Source: Procambarus clarkii (lineage: Eukaryota; Arthropoda; Malacostraca; Decapoda; Cambaridae). From it: DNA of 64,000 nucleotides. Under the pieces are notes generated by a model. It saw only the letters and a program-made list of their open reading frames with translations, made no database searches and was not told the DNA's origin. The DNA lies in NCBI RefSeq assembly GCF_040958095.1, contig NC_091195.1, forward strand, positions 27,190,881 to 27,254,880, written 5' to 3'. Of this stretch, positions 20,511 through 29,854 are shown piece by piece; the stretch's first letter is position 1, and each line of letters begins with the position of its first letter. A program made the translations under genes and the position numbers.

Positions 20511-20760
20511 TTACAATCTTGTAAAGCCACTAGTACGCACAGCGTTTCGTGCAGGTCCTTAATCTAACAGATAATTTTAAGTAGGTAAATTTTAGCAGAA
20601 TTAATAAAATGATAACAGATACATTGCAAGAAAAAAGAATGAGATAAGAGAGAATAGTAAGTATATTAAAGCACATTGGTATATTAAAGCTCTGATTGAT
20701 AACATTGACAACTTGATTGGTAATTTAAACAAGATTAACAGATTACAGTCATTAACTATA
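20511..20760 (-). mobile_element. LINE-A2 3' UTR fragment (antisense)
   Basis: Reverse complement of the 3' UTR at 62600-62870: 'ccactagtacgcacagcgtt', 'ggtccttaatcta', 'cagataattttaagtaggta', 'tatattaaagcacattg' and 'aaagctctgatt' occur in the same order. No coding sequence. Confidence 0.8.
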
Positions 20761-20885
20761 CATCCAAAAATATCTGTTCTTCCTTGGCCCTCACTTTCCT
20801 ACTTCTTTCATCCATTCGGGTTCTGGCAGACCTGACCTCATATTCACCAACAGACTCGGCAACAACCTTCAACACTATACATGAC

Positions 20886-21151
20886 CAGGGGTCAGATTCA
20901 CGAAAGCACTTACGCAAACACCTACGAACCGGTACATCTTTTCTCAATCTTTGGCGGCTTTGTTTACAATTATTAAACAGTTAATGAGCTCGGAAGCACC
21001 AGGAGGCTGTTTATAACAATAACAACAGTTGATTGGCAAGTTTTCATGCTTGTAAACTGTTTAATAAATGTAACCAAAGCCGTCAAAGATTGAGGAAAGA
21101 TGTACACGTTCGTAAGTGTTTGCGTAAGTACTTTCGTGAATCTAGCCTCAG
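20886..21151. mobile_element. Foldback MITE, family 3
   Basis: Arms start CAGGGGTCAGATTCACGAAA (20886) and end TTTCGTGAATCTAGCCTCAG (21151). They are complementary through CACTTACGCAAACACYTACG, GTACATC, CAATCTTTG, CGGCTTTG and ATTAAACAGTT, with a central about 60-bp spacer containing 'ataacaataacaacagttg'. The 3-bp GAC on both sides (20883-20885, 21152-21154) may be the target duplication. There is no ORF. Non-autonomous DNA transposon, superfamily not assigned. Confidence 0.8.
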
Positions 21152-21244
21152 GACCCCATTACTGGCTCTTATCATATTCCCTTACTTCTCACAGTCTCCA
21201 ACAATGCTGTTCTCATTCCCAGCACTCCTCATTTCGCATTTCTC

Positions 21245-21472
21245 TTCGTAATTACAATTATTACTTAACTTATTATAGGTATAGGTTAAGTAATAATAGT
21301 AATTACGAAGCAATAAGATGCTTATCTTAACATACTAAGAAGGTTAAGTAAGGTCGGTGTTTTCTATGAAGCTTTTCAAGGTAAACTAAAATATTCACAA
21401 TAAATTAGTATGTCACATATGCACTTATTTAATAAGTCAATATTGACTGTAAGAAAGTGCGAGAACGGGTTG
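21245..21472. mobile_element. Foldback MITE family 1, half copy
   Basis: Contains the palindromic centre (ttcgtaattac ... gtaattacgaa) and the whole right arm of the 609-979 element: 'ataagatgcttatcttaaca', 'ggtaaggtcggtgttttcta'-type block, 'tatgaagcttttcaaggtaa', 'aataagtcaatattgact' and terminal GCGAGAACGGGTTG. The left arm beyond the centre is missing. Downstream bases (21473-21500) also resemble 16928-16955. Confidence 0.75.
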
Positions 21473-21489
21473 TGACACCATAGGGCAAA

Positions 21490-21940
21490 TTGGTACATGT
21501 TCAAACAACACATAGATGACACTGATATCACTTATGAATACAATGACAAGCATCACACTGACATTGACACACAAGCACGCAACATACAAGACTCCATCAT
21601 CCATGCAGCAAACGTCTCCATTCCTAAGACAACACACAAACCACATTTCAACTTCACCCTTTTCATTCGCACTAAACGCCTCTTAGCTTGTTATCACTCT
21701 CCCTTCTTACACAACACACATCGCTATGGACAAGTACTCTGGGACTCCACAACACTAAAAACCACATCCTCAACAGTCTATGCGAAGACCACACAAAACA
21801 CTGGAAACAACTCATTGAACAAGCAGAACAACACAGAAAACTGACACCTCAGGAATTTTGGAAACAAATGTCCTCTCCTCACCAAACAAGTAACTCAGAG
21901 CAATCGACAAGAAACATGAAAATGAAAAAAAACTTAGGAT
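21490..21940 (+). pseudogene. Probable LINE ORF2 linker fragment
   Basis: Plus frame from 21497 reads MFKQHIDDTDITYEYNDK, QARNIQDSIIHAANVSIPKT, then continues out of frame. An acidic N-terminal part followed by a long hydrophilic linker leading to 'WDSTTLKNHILNSLCEDH' is what one expects between endonuclease and RT of a LINE. No catalytic motif is present, so the call rests on context and on the same style of sequence at 32147-33000. Confidence 0.4.
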
Positions 21941-21949
21941 TGGCCTAGT

Positions 21950-24322
21950 TGCAAAGGAAGTAGTTAAGAGGAACTCGTTAGTGCTTACCAGTATAATAAG
22001 AAAAGCAAAACTTTCCTATTATGAGTGTGAGGGATCTAGATCCCTCAGCTAGTTTTTCCTAGTTTCTAGAGTAGGCTAGGCACTCTAGAAACTGAAGCTT
22101 GCAAAATAACATATGCTTGTTGGGTGTTGAATGAAAGCTTGTGTTACGAACTATCACTTGAGAGTAGTTAGAAGTCTGTGATTGCTCTGTAGAGAGAATT
22201 ACAGAGATTTTCCTGTTTCTGTGAAATAGGATAGGAGTTGAGAGTGGAGTGGTGTAGGGAGGTACTTGACTCTCCCAACGGTTTTATGGGGGGAGAGGAG
22301 GGACAGTGGGGTAGGCCTCACCCCTCCTTGTGACGTCACAGGACGCCCGAGGGTGATGGAGAGAGGTGATTGGATCCGGAGCCGTGCCGGCTTCAAGCTG
22401 ATTGGTCTAGGTATGGTAGTATGGAGGTATGGGCATCTGGAGTTCCCTTAGCCCGCCAAATCTTCAGTTTGAATTGGGCGGCCAGGGAAGGAAGACGTGT
22501 CTGGGTGGAGGGGGGGGAATTTTCCCCCTCCACCCCCTGTTAATCGCTTCTGTCGTCCAAATTACTCGATTAGTGGCACTCCTGCCATCAGGGGTTGTGT
22601 CAAGGCCTAATTAAGTGAATTGGGGCCAGGGATTTACGGAAGAAACAGTAAAAAGCTAAGAGACAGTTGACTGTGTGAACGCATGAGACAGGCTGGCAGA
22701 GCCTCATGGTGTAACAGGTGTGTCGAGTATCCTGTCTAGTGGCAATGGACAATGGATGTTGGGCAGTGTACGCGTATGTGATATTACAGGCCCATGTTGG
22801 ACTTTGCATTCCGCCAGGCTGCGTCAGTATGGGGACGCCGCCGGCCATTGTCACCACAGTGTAGAGCAAGGCAGGCTCAGCCGCGTGGGTACTCCTGTGG
22901 GCGGCACCCATGTGCGCGCCCGCCCGCGGGTGGAGGCCACCCACCACCCTGCCCACCAGCCCGGTCGGTGAGGTGTTATGACGTCATGCGCCACCCAGGC
23001 CACCCCGCGCACCAGCTCAGCCCGGGTGGGGTGCTGTGACGTCACACGCTACCCGTGGCTACCCCCTTAGGGCCACGTGGTGGCCACATGCCTTGGCCAC
23101 TTTCCTGGGACAGCCTAGGGCCACATCTTGTCGACGCATGAGGAGCAAGCCAGCTAAGTGTGTCAGCTAGTGTGGTAGTAACTTTGGTAATGAGGAAAAA
23201 TAAGGGAAAGAGGGCAGTAGAAAGGAGTAGAAATGTGTACTATTACAGTGTGTTGGGTACCGGTGGATATTCACGGTAAGAGTTATCTCAGAGTCTCGCC
23301 AGGCTAGAAAAACAGCTGAGTGGCAGCTCTCAGTTGATCCAGGTGTCGGATAGGGGCGGTACCTGGGGATAGAGATTATACACGGGACCACGCTGTATGT
23401 TAGTATGTTAGTAGACTGTCTAGAGTCTGTAACCAGTCAGTATAGAGATTTACCATATAAGTGATCCAGCCTGTCGATTCTATATAATCGTTCAGGCTGG
23501 ATTAATGCCATAGAGTACCGTAAAATTATAATCATTAGAGGTAGACGGATGTCTGTGGGGACCCCTGAAGTCTGTGTAGGTAGTTGCACATTACTTGGTG
23601 ATATAATTTTCAGAGAGTATGTGAATGCCATTTCTATGTGTTCATTTGCATGTTTATGTACTGTGTTGTGTGGTAAGTCAGTAGGTGTGATTGCTGACTG
23701 ATTGCCTAATGATGTCATTACCATGTGGGGTATGCTGACGGCATCATTATGTTGCAGGTTTGTGCAGTGTTGTTTCAGTTTATACAATATTATTGCCCCA
23801 GGAACTGTGTTGAGGGTTTAAGGGACCTCTTGGATTATTCAGGGGAATTTTCAGTACTTAATGAGAGCAGGCAATTGATGGGTTAATTGCCTGGCTGAGG
23901 TATGTGTGTGTTCACAGTATTCCTTTGCAATCGGGTGCAAGTAAAAGAGGAGGGGCAGTAATATTAGTATACTTGTGTGTGTTGCACAACCGTGTGTTTT
24001 TATTGTGTGGGCACAGTAATTAGCGAGTTGCAGTAGCCGCAACCATATGTGGGCAGTGCTGTTATGAAGTTGCATGCCATTGTAGTGTGACCTATGTAAC
24101 GCTGGGGTTACTTTGTTTCTTTAAGTTATGTTGAGGACTTAAGGATTCAGTGAGTTAATTAAGGGGTAATTAACTGGATAAGGGGGCACACTTAGTATTG
24201 TGGAGTGAGTGAGGGCTGTTATAAGAGAAACAGTGTTGAGCGAGAATGAGATACGTCTCGGGAGCAATTAATTGTCCATGTGACAATTAATTAACCACTC
24301 TAGCTAATTATGTAATTAGCCT
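21950..24322. other. Unassigned region with GC-rich segment and TGACGTCA sites
   Basis: No recognisable protein in either strand. Features seen: palindrome GAGGGATCTAGATCCCTC (22026-22043); a strong hairpin at about 22502-22537 (GGGTGGAGGGGG / CCCCCTCCACCC); palindromic TGACGTCA at 22331, 22979 and 23037; and a GC-rich stretch at 22800-23080 with repeated GCCACCC-type words. From about 23860 the sequence becomes rich in TAATTA/TTAATTAA. It may be an old LTR or leader of a retroelement, or ordinary non-coding DNA; I cannot decide. Confidence 0.4.
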
Positions 24323-24333
24323 TCTCATCATGA

Positions 24334-27300
24334 GTAAGTAAGTAATTATCAAAAGAAGGCACCAAACCGGGAAGGCTATGTAGCACCATCAAATACGCAA
24401 AATAATCAGAGGGCGCTAAATATCACCAAGGATGCCAATACGAGAACAAAAACGCATAAGGCGAACGATATCAAAAGTATCCGAGTCACCAAGAATTCTA
24501 TCGAGGGACAGGTGACCGCGAGGGGCGGTCAGAAAGCAAGACACACGCTCGTCCTGGAAGTCAGGACATTCAAGAAGGACATGCACGACCGTAAGAGGGA
24601 CAATGCAACTAGGACAATAAGGAGCAGGGCGGCGCTCCATCAAGTGACCATGGGTTAAGCGAGTATGGCCAATACGCAACCTCGCCAGAGCTGTTTCCCA
24701 CCGCCGGTTACGGTGGAAGGAGGACGGCCACGAGGAAACACAACATTTAAGAGTACGTAGCTTGTTACCAGTAACAGACAACCAAGAAGCCTGCCAACGG
24801 GTAAGGACTGAGGAATGGATAACCGGGTAAAAGTCGGAATACGGAATGCCTTTACGAGAGATGGGACAAGAGCGGACAGCTTCCTTAGCGGCAGCATCCG
24901 CACGCTCATTTAAAGACACGCCAATATGGCTGGGAACCCAACAAAACTCAACCGACTTAAATTTACTGTGAACGAGAAACAGCCAATGCTGGATCTCGAC
25001 AACAACCGGATGAACTGGATTAAAGCACCCGAGAGCCATGAGGGCACTACGAGAGTCAACAACAACCACAAAGGAAGACTGACAACGAGAAAGCAGGAGA
25101 CGAAGAGCATAGAGAATAGCATAAAGTTCCGCTGTAAAGATGCTAGTCTCCGGAGGCAAGCGACACATATAAGTGCGATCAGGAAAAACAACAGAGTAGC
25201 CAACACCGTCCGCTGACTTAGACCCATCGGTGAAGACAGAAACGGAGCGGGAGTGAGAAGAAAAGTGCTCGAGGAAAAGGCGTTTTAGAACTGTAGGAGG
25301 GGTAAAAGCTTTAGTGATACGAGTCAAGGATGTACAAAACCGCGGAAGAGGGACCCTCCACGGGGGCAAAGAAGGAACAACACGAGGAGAAACATCAGAA
25401 ATACGAACGGAAAGAGAATCCTGTAGGCGAGATAACCGGACAGAAAGAGGGAGGTGGTGAAGAGGAACAGGAACCGCAGGAGGGGTAAAAGTTAAAGCAC
25501 GACAGAGGCGAGAGGAAGGATGTTGCAAGGACCGCGCAAGATAGCGAAGACAGTAGCGATCACGGCGGTCCTGGAGAGACAGGAAGCCAGTGTCAACATA
25601 CAAGCTAAGGACGGGAGTCGAACGAAAGGCACCAGAACTGAGGCGCAACCCAGTATGGTGCAAAGCATCAAGACGGCGAAGAGTAGAAGGAGAAGCAGAC
25701 GAGTAAGCAGGGCAACCATAATCGAGCTTAGACAGGACGAGAGAGGAATGTAAAGCAAGGAGAGTGCGCCTATCTGCCCCCCAAGAAGTATGGGACAAGA
25801 CCCGAAGGAGGGTAAGGGACTTAGAGCACTCAACACGGAGGTAAGAGATATGGGGAGACCAAGACAAACGAGTGTCAAGGAATAACCCCAAAAGCTTCGC
25901 GGAATCTTTGTATTCAAGGGGATGACCATAAAGTGACAAAGAGGGACGAAGAACAACCCGTTTCCGCGTAAAAGTCATGGCACAAGTCTTAGAAGTAGAG
26001 AACTTGAAGCCATGACCTGTGGCCCAAGACGACACGGCATCAATTGCAAGTTGAAGCCGGCGTTGAAGGAGAGGCGAATCATCACCCTGACAACAAAGGG
26101 TAAGATCATCGACATAGAGAGCGGAGAAGACACCAGAAGGAAGAGAGGAAAGAAGACCATTGAGGGCAACCAGAAAAAGAGTAGTGCTCAGAACACTACC
26201 CTGGGGCACACCTTCGTATTGCTGAAAAGAGGGAGAGAGAGCGGTACCAAGGCGCACCCGAAAGGAACGACGAGAGAGGAAGCTGCGGAGAAAGAGAGGG
26301 AGATGACCACGAAGGCCAAAAGAATGAAGTTGAGATAGGATATGATAACGCCAAGTGGTGTCGTAAGCCTTTTCTAGGTCAAAAAGGACGGCAACAACGG
26401 AGGTCTTCGCAGCAAAAGCAGTACGAATATAGACCCCCAAGTTCACCAGGACATCTGTCGTGCTGCGGCACTTGCGGAAACCAAATTGAGAAGGGGAGAG
26501 GAGGTGATGGTGTTCCAGGAACCACATCAGACGAACGTTAACCATACGTTCAAAGAGTTTGCAGACACAACTTGTGAGAGCAATAGGGCGAAAGTCCTTA
26601 GGGGAAGTACCCAGAGACCCCGGTTTGCGAACAGGGAGGACAACGGCATCGAGCCAGTCCTCAGGGACTGACGACGACTCCCAGATCCGATTATACAGAC
26701 TCAGTAAATACTGAGACGTGCTCGGAGGGAGATGGCGAAGCATCTCATAATGAATACCATCGGAGCCCGCCGCCGTAGAACCGCAGAGGGCCAGGGCAGA
26801 ACGAAGTTCAGAGAGAGAGAAGGGATCATTATAGGGAAGCTGAAGATGAGTGCAGAAATCTAAAGGACGAGACTCAAGGACAGGTTTACGAAGAAGGAAA
26901 GATTGGGGAAGATGAAGACCAGAGCTAACAGAAGAAAAGTGGGAACCCAGTTCGGAAGCGACCTGCAACGGGTCCGCCACAAGAGTATCATGGAGGTGAA
27001 GGACCGGTGAAACATCGGGAACGAACTTACCCGCTATCTTGCGGATACGCTTCCAGATCTGGGCCAGAGGGGTTTCGGACGTAATTGTCGAGACATAAGA
27101 TGCCCAACATTCACGTTTAGCCGTACGGATGGCCCTACGGGCCACCGCACTCGCTTTCCGAAAGAAAAGAAAAGAATCGGTCGTCTGCCTACGGCGGTGC
27201 TTCTTCCAGGCTGCACGCTTACAGCGGACAGCCCGAGCACAGTCCGCATTCCACCAGGGAACGCACTTCCGTGGACCCCGAGAGGAAGAGCGAGGAATAG

Positions 27301-27783
27301 AGCGGAGGGCAGCGTCGAAGACAGTGTCATGAAAAAGGAGGAGAGCGCGAGAGAGGGGCAGAAGGGAGAGGTCAGAGAGAGTAGCACTGAGGGAAAATAG
27401 GGTCCAGTCCGCCTTAGCAAACTGCCACCTAGGGAAAGAGAGGGAAGGGCGAAAAGAGAAAAAGGAAACAAGGATGGGGAAATGATCACTTCCATGGAGG
27501 TCATCAAGAACCTGCCATGTGAAATCTAAGTAAAGAGAAGAAGAGCAGAGAGAAAGATCAAGACAAGAAAGGGTGCGAGTTCGAGAGTCCAAATGAGTGG
27601 GCTCACCAGAATTCAGAAGAGACAGGGAAGAAGAGAGGAGAAACGGCTCAAGGAGGCGACCCCGGGTATTCGTCAGAACGTCACCCCAAAGAGAATGACG
27701 ACAATTGAAGTCACCCAGCAGGAGCACAGGCTCCGGCAAGGAGTCTAGGAGGTGTTTCAAATCAGGAAGAGAGAGCGGGACAC
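24334..27783 (-). mobile_element. I-type LINE, young 5'-truncated insertion
   Basis: Bounded by a perfect 11-bp direct repeat TCTCATCATGA (24323-24333 and 27784-27794). The 3' end is on the left, with tail ...GATAATTACTTACTTAC. The 5' end is cut inside the endonuclease domain. The element is clearly more GC-rich and repeat-free than its TAATTA-rich flanks. A single frame of 1114 codons occupies nearly all of it. RNase H downstream of RT plus a C-terminal CCHC-like knuckle are typical of the I clade. Confidence 0.93.
24416..27760 (-). CDS. I-type LINE ORF2: partial endonuclease, reverse transcriptase, RNase H
   Basis: 1114 residues without a stop. Order: endonuclease C-terminal half (GDFN at 16-19, SDHFP at 91-95); RT (LPVRKPG, KDFRPIALTS about 375-397; QFGFRKCRSTTDVL about 425-438; FDLEKAYDTTW 460-470; GVPQGSVLSTTLFLV 517-530; active site YVDD 549-552); RNase H (FTDGSKSADG with D845, ETSIFTAELYAI with E878, VVDSRSALMAL with D902, WVPSHIG and ERADAAAKEA with D955, all catalytic acids present); and C-terminal CX2CX7HX4C (CPSC 1049-1052). 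The first Met is internal: the frame continues upstream (HDESVPLSLPDL) to the truncation point, so the protein lacks the endonuclease N-terminus and ORF1. The missing 5' end means this copy cannot retrotranspose autonomously. Intactness indicates recent insertion. Confidence 0.93.
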   Translation of the reverse strand: MKHLLDSLPEPVLLLGDFNCRHSLWGDVLTNTRGRLLEPFLLSSSLSLLNSGEPTHLDSRTRTLSCLDLSLCSSSLYLDFTWQVLDDLHGSDHFPILVSFFSFRPSLSFPRWQFAKADWTLFSLSATLSDLSLLPLSRALLLFHDTVFDAALRSIPRSSSRGPRKCVPWWNADCARAVRCKRAAWKKHRRRQTTDSFLFFRKASAVARRAIRTAKRECWASYVSTITSETPLAQIWKRIRKIAGKFVPDVSPVLHLHDTLVADPLQVASELGSHFSSVSSGLHLPQSFLLRKPVLESRPLDFCTHLQLPYNDPFSLSELRSALALCGSTAAGSDGIHYEMLRHLPPSTSQYLLSLYNRIWESSSVPEDWLDAVVLPVRKPGSLGTSPKDFRPIALTSCVCKLFERMVNVRLMWFLEHHHLLSPSQFGFRKCRSTTDVLVNLGVYIRTAFAAKTSVVAVLFDLEKAYDTTWRYHILSQLHSFGLRGHLPLFLRSFLSRRSFRVRLGTALSPSFQQYEGVPQGSVLSTTLFLVALNGLLSSLPSGVFSALYVDDLTLCCQGDDSPLLQRRLQLAIDAVSSWATGHGFKFSTSKTCAMTFTRKRVVLRPSLSLYGHPLEYKDSAKLLGLFLDTRLSWSPHISYLRVECSKSLTLLRVLSHTSWGADRRTLLALHSSLVLSKLDYGCPAYSSASPSTLRRLDALHHTGLRLSSGAFRSTPVLSLYVDTGFLSLQDRRDRYCLRYLARSLQHPSSRLCRALTFTPPAVPVPLHHLPLSVRLSRLQDSLSVRISDVSPRVVPSLPPWRVPLPRFCTSLTRITKAFTPPTVLKRLFLEHFSSHSRSVSVFTDGSKSADGVGYSVVFPDRTYMCRLPPETSIFTAELYAILYALRLLLSRCQSSFVVVVDSRSALMALGCFNPVHPVVVEIQHWLFLVHSKFKSVEFCWVPSHIGVSLNERADAAAKEAVRSCPISRKGIPYSDFYPVIHSSVLTRWQASWLSVTGNKLRTLKCCVSSWPSSFHRNRRWETALARLRIGHTRLTHGHLMERRPAPYCPSCIVPLTVVHVLLECPDFQDERVSCFLTAPRGHLSLDRILGDSDTFDIVRLMRFCSRIGILGDI

Positions 27784-27794
27784 TCTCATCATGA

Positions 27795-29440
27795 ATTCAC
27801 GTAGTGGGAGAGGTTCTGTCAGAGTCTGTCAGTATTTGTGTTAACGTAATATGCTCGAGACTAATTACCTTTCAGGGGTATAGCAATTAGTGGCTCATGT
27901 TAATTAGTGGAGTAATTAGCATTGGAGAGCTCCGGTGACTCGGTAAAGCGAGGTCATGGAGCTAGCATAAATCGTTGTATTAATCATATCCTGTCTGAGG
28001 ACAGTGGATTATTGGCACATCTTGTTAATTAGGGTAATTAACTCCTTTCCCGTGAATTCACAGTGTTTGATGAGACCTGCTTAGGCAGTGCGGAGTGAGA
28101 CGTATTTATGGATGATTAATTATCAGTCCTGGTGACCGTTAATTAATGGCTCAAGTAATTAGTGGCTTAATTAGGGTAATTAACACTCACTCGTAATTTT
28201 TTGACACAGACTGTGGAGAAGCTACCAAGTTAGGGTAGGCTTAGTTAACGTAACTCAATGGGGATGTAATTAGTGGTCCGTTTGACCTTAATTGAGAATT
28301 ACTCACTGAATACTTGCAAGGAGTCAAGTGTGGTGTAATATGTCGAGTTATTGTTAACAAGAGAGAGACAAGTGTTAATGATTAATGTAGGGACGTGTAA
28401 AGGCAACAGTCACAGTGAAGTTCACGCAGTGGAGGAATTGTCAAGTGAAGACTAACGTAGTGTTAACGATTTAACGAGCTGTCGTTAATTGAGTAATTAA
28501 CGTAAAGGGTTGACGGTCTATTATGATTGGAGTCAATTGCGCTGTAATTAAGCTTCCGTAATTCGTTGGACTGATCAGCTCTGTCTGCGGACAGAGTGAT
28601 TAAGCACTCGTAGCTAATTAAAGATAATTAGTAATCGCCACTTAGTGAATTCACCAGGTGTTGATGTTGTTGTTTACACGGAGTATTTGAACATTGTTTG
28701 TGATTACCGTAGTACTTTGTTGCTGACTGCTGCGATCAGTCAATTAACGTAATTAATCACTTCAGACAATTTCTTTTGGTTGTCGTCTGGTGACGAGAGT
28801 AGAGTCATCTAGGGATTTGTGGAGCTGTGTCCCAGAATCCCGCCTTGCCTGTCTGTGTATCGGGTTACAACAGGGCAACTTCTTAGTGGGAGTTGCAAAG
28901 AGTGTTCACACGGGGTTGTGATAGGGGGGAGTCACTGTTAGACTTCCGCCTAGTTACGTGGGTCTCTCCTGGGGGGCGGGAGGACCCCTAAGTTTGTGAT
29001 TATAGTAGCTGTCAGGGAAACCGTGACACTATTGATTGCCTGCTTGGGTCTTTGTTTCAGTGGATCCTTCATTTGTTCAGTTAGTTCGTGTTGTCAGCCC
29101 GAAGTGTCAGCAAGATGGAGCCTGCTGTCACTTCTCGAGGGGCTGTTGAACAGCTGTGTTGCAAATGCCACTTGATGGACAATAACGTAACCATTCGCTG
29201 TGGTGTAACTTAGTCTGTGATATTTTTCTTTGTTTTGCAATATTGCATCATCAGTGGGCACACCTGTGTTCAGGTTAGTTCAGTATGCAGCCTCACAGCA
29301 AGGGTTGCTATTTAGCTGTTTGTTATCGTGCCACTGGATGGACATTAACGTAACGTAAACTCGGTAATGTAGTAGTTAGTCTCTTGTTATTAATAAATTG
29401 TTATGTTATAGAAAACGGTCTTTGATGTCAACCCTTCAAC
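27795..29440. other. TAATTA-rich unassigned sequence right of I-type LINE
   Basis: Continuation of the host sequence seen left of 24334. Dense in TAATTA, TTAATTAA and GTAATTAGTGG words (about 15 or more between 27795 and 28760). No gene recognised. A 33-codon frame at 29115-29216 contains CCKC...H and RCGV, suggestive of the start of a PHD-like finger. The segment 'atggacaataacgtaac' (29174) recurs at about 29338 with one change. Confidence 0.4.
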
Positions 29441-29520
29441 CATATTATTCCACCATATTTCTGCATATTATTCCACCATATTTCTGCATATTATTCCACC
29501 ATATTTCTGCATATTATTAT
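29441..29520. repeat. 23-bp tandem repeat, about 3.5 units
   Basis: The unit 'attattccaccatatttctg' plus 'cat' is repeated head to tail almost without change. Confidence 0.9.
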
Positions 29521-29854
29521 TAAGTGTTGATGTGATCTTGATAAGGCGGCTGTTCTTGGGAATTGTAATTACAATTCATAGCGCCACATCAAATATAAAT
29601 ATTTGATTGTGAGAACCCGTCGGTTACCCTTTATTAGTTTTAACGTCCTGTTTAACTAGGAGGAGCCAGCGGCCTATTGTGGACAGGTTTTCACCCTTGG
29701 TGGTGGAGGCCTGGCGGTTTGCTCCCGCTTTTCCTTTTTCTATTGGACTCATGCTTAACTGCCGTGAGCAGCCTTTAAACTTGTAGTCCACCTCTTAAGG
29801 GAGGTAGGCGTAGAGAAAAATCTCACAATGAGAGTAGATTCATAGCAAAAGGCA
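29521..29854. other. Unassigned sequence
   Basis: No gene or element end recognised between the 23-bp repeat and the LINE-A2 start. A palindromic word 'aattgtaattacaatt' lies at about 29561-29576. Confidence 0.4.

Noticed and set aside
25492..27507. Several 60-160-codon frames overlapping the I-type LINE in other frames
   Set aside because: Shadows of the 1114-codon ORF, which carries the RT and RNase H motifs.
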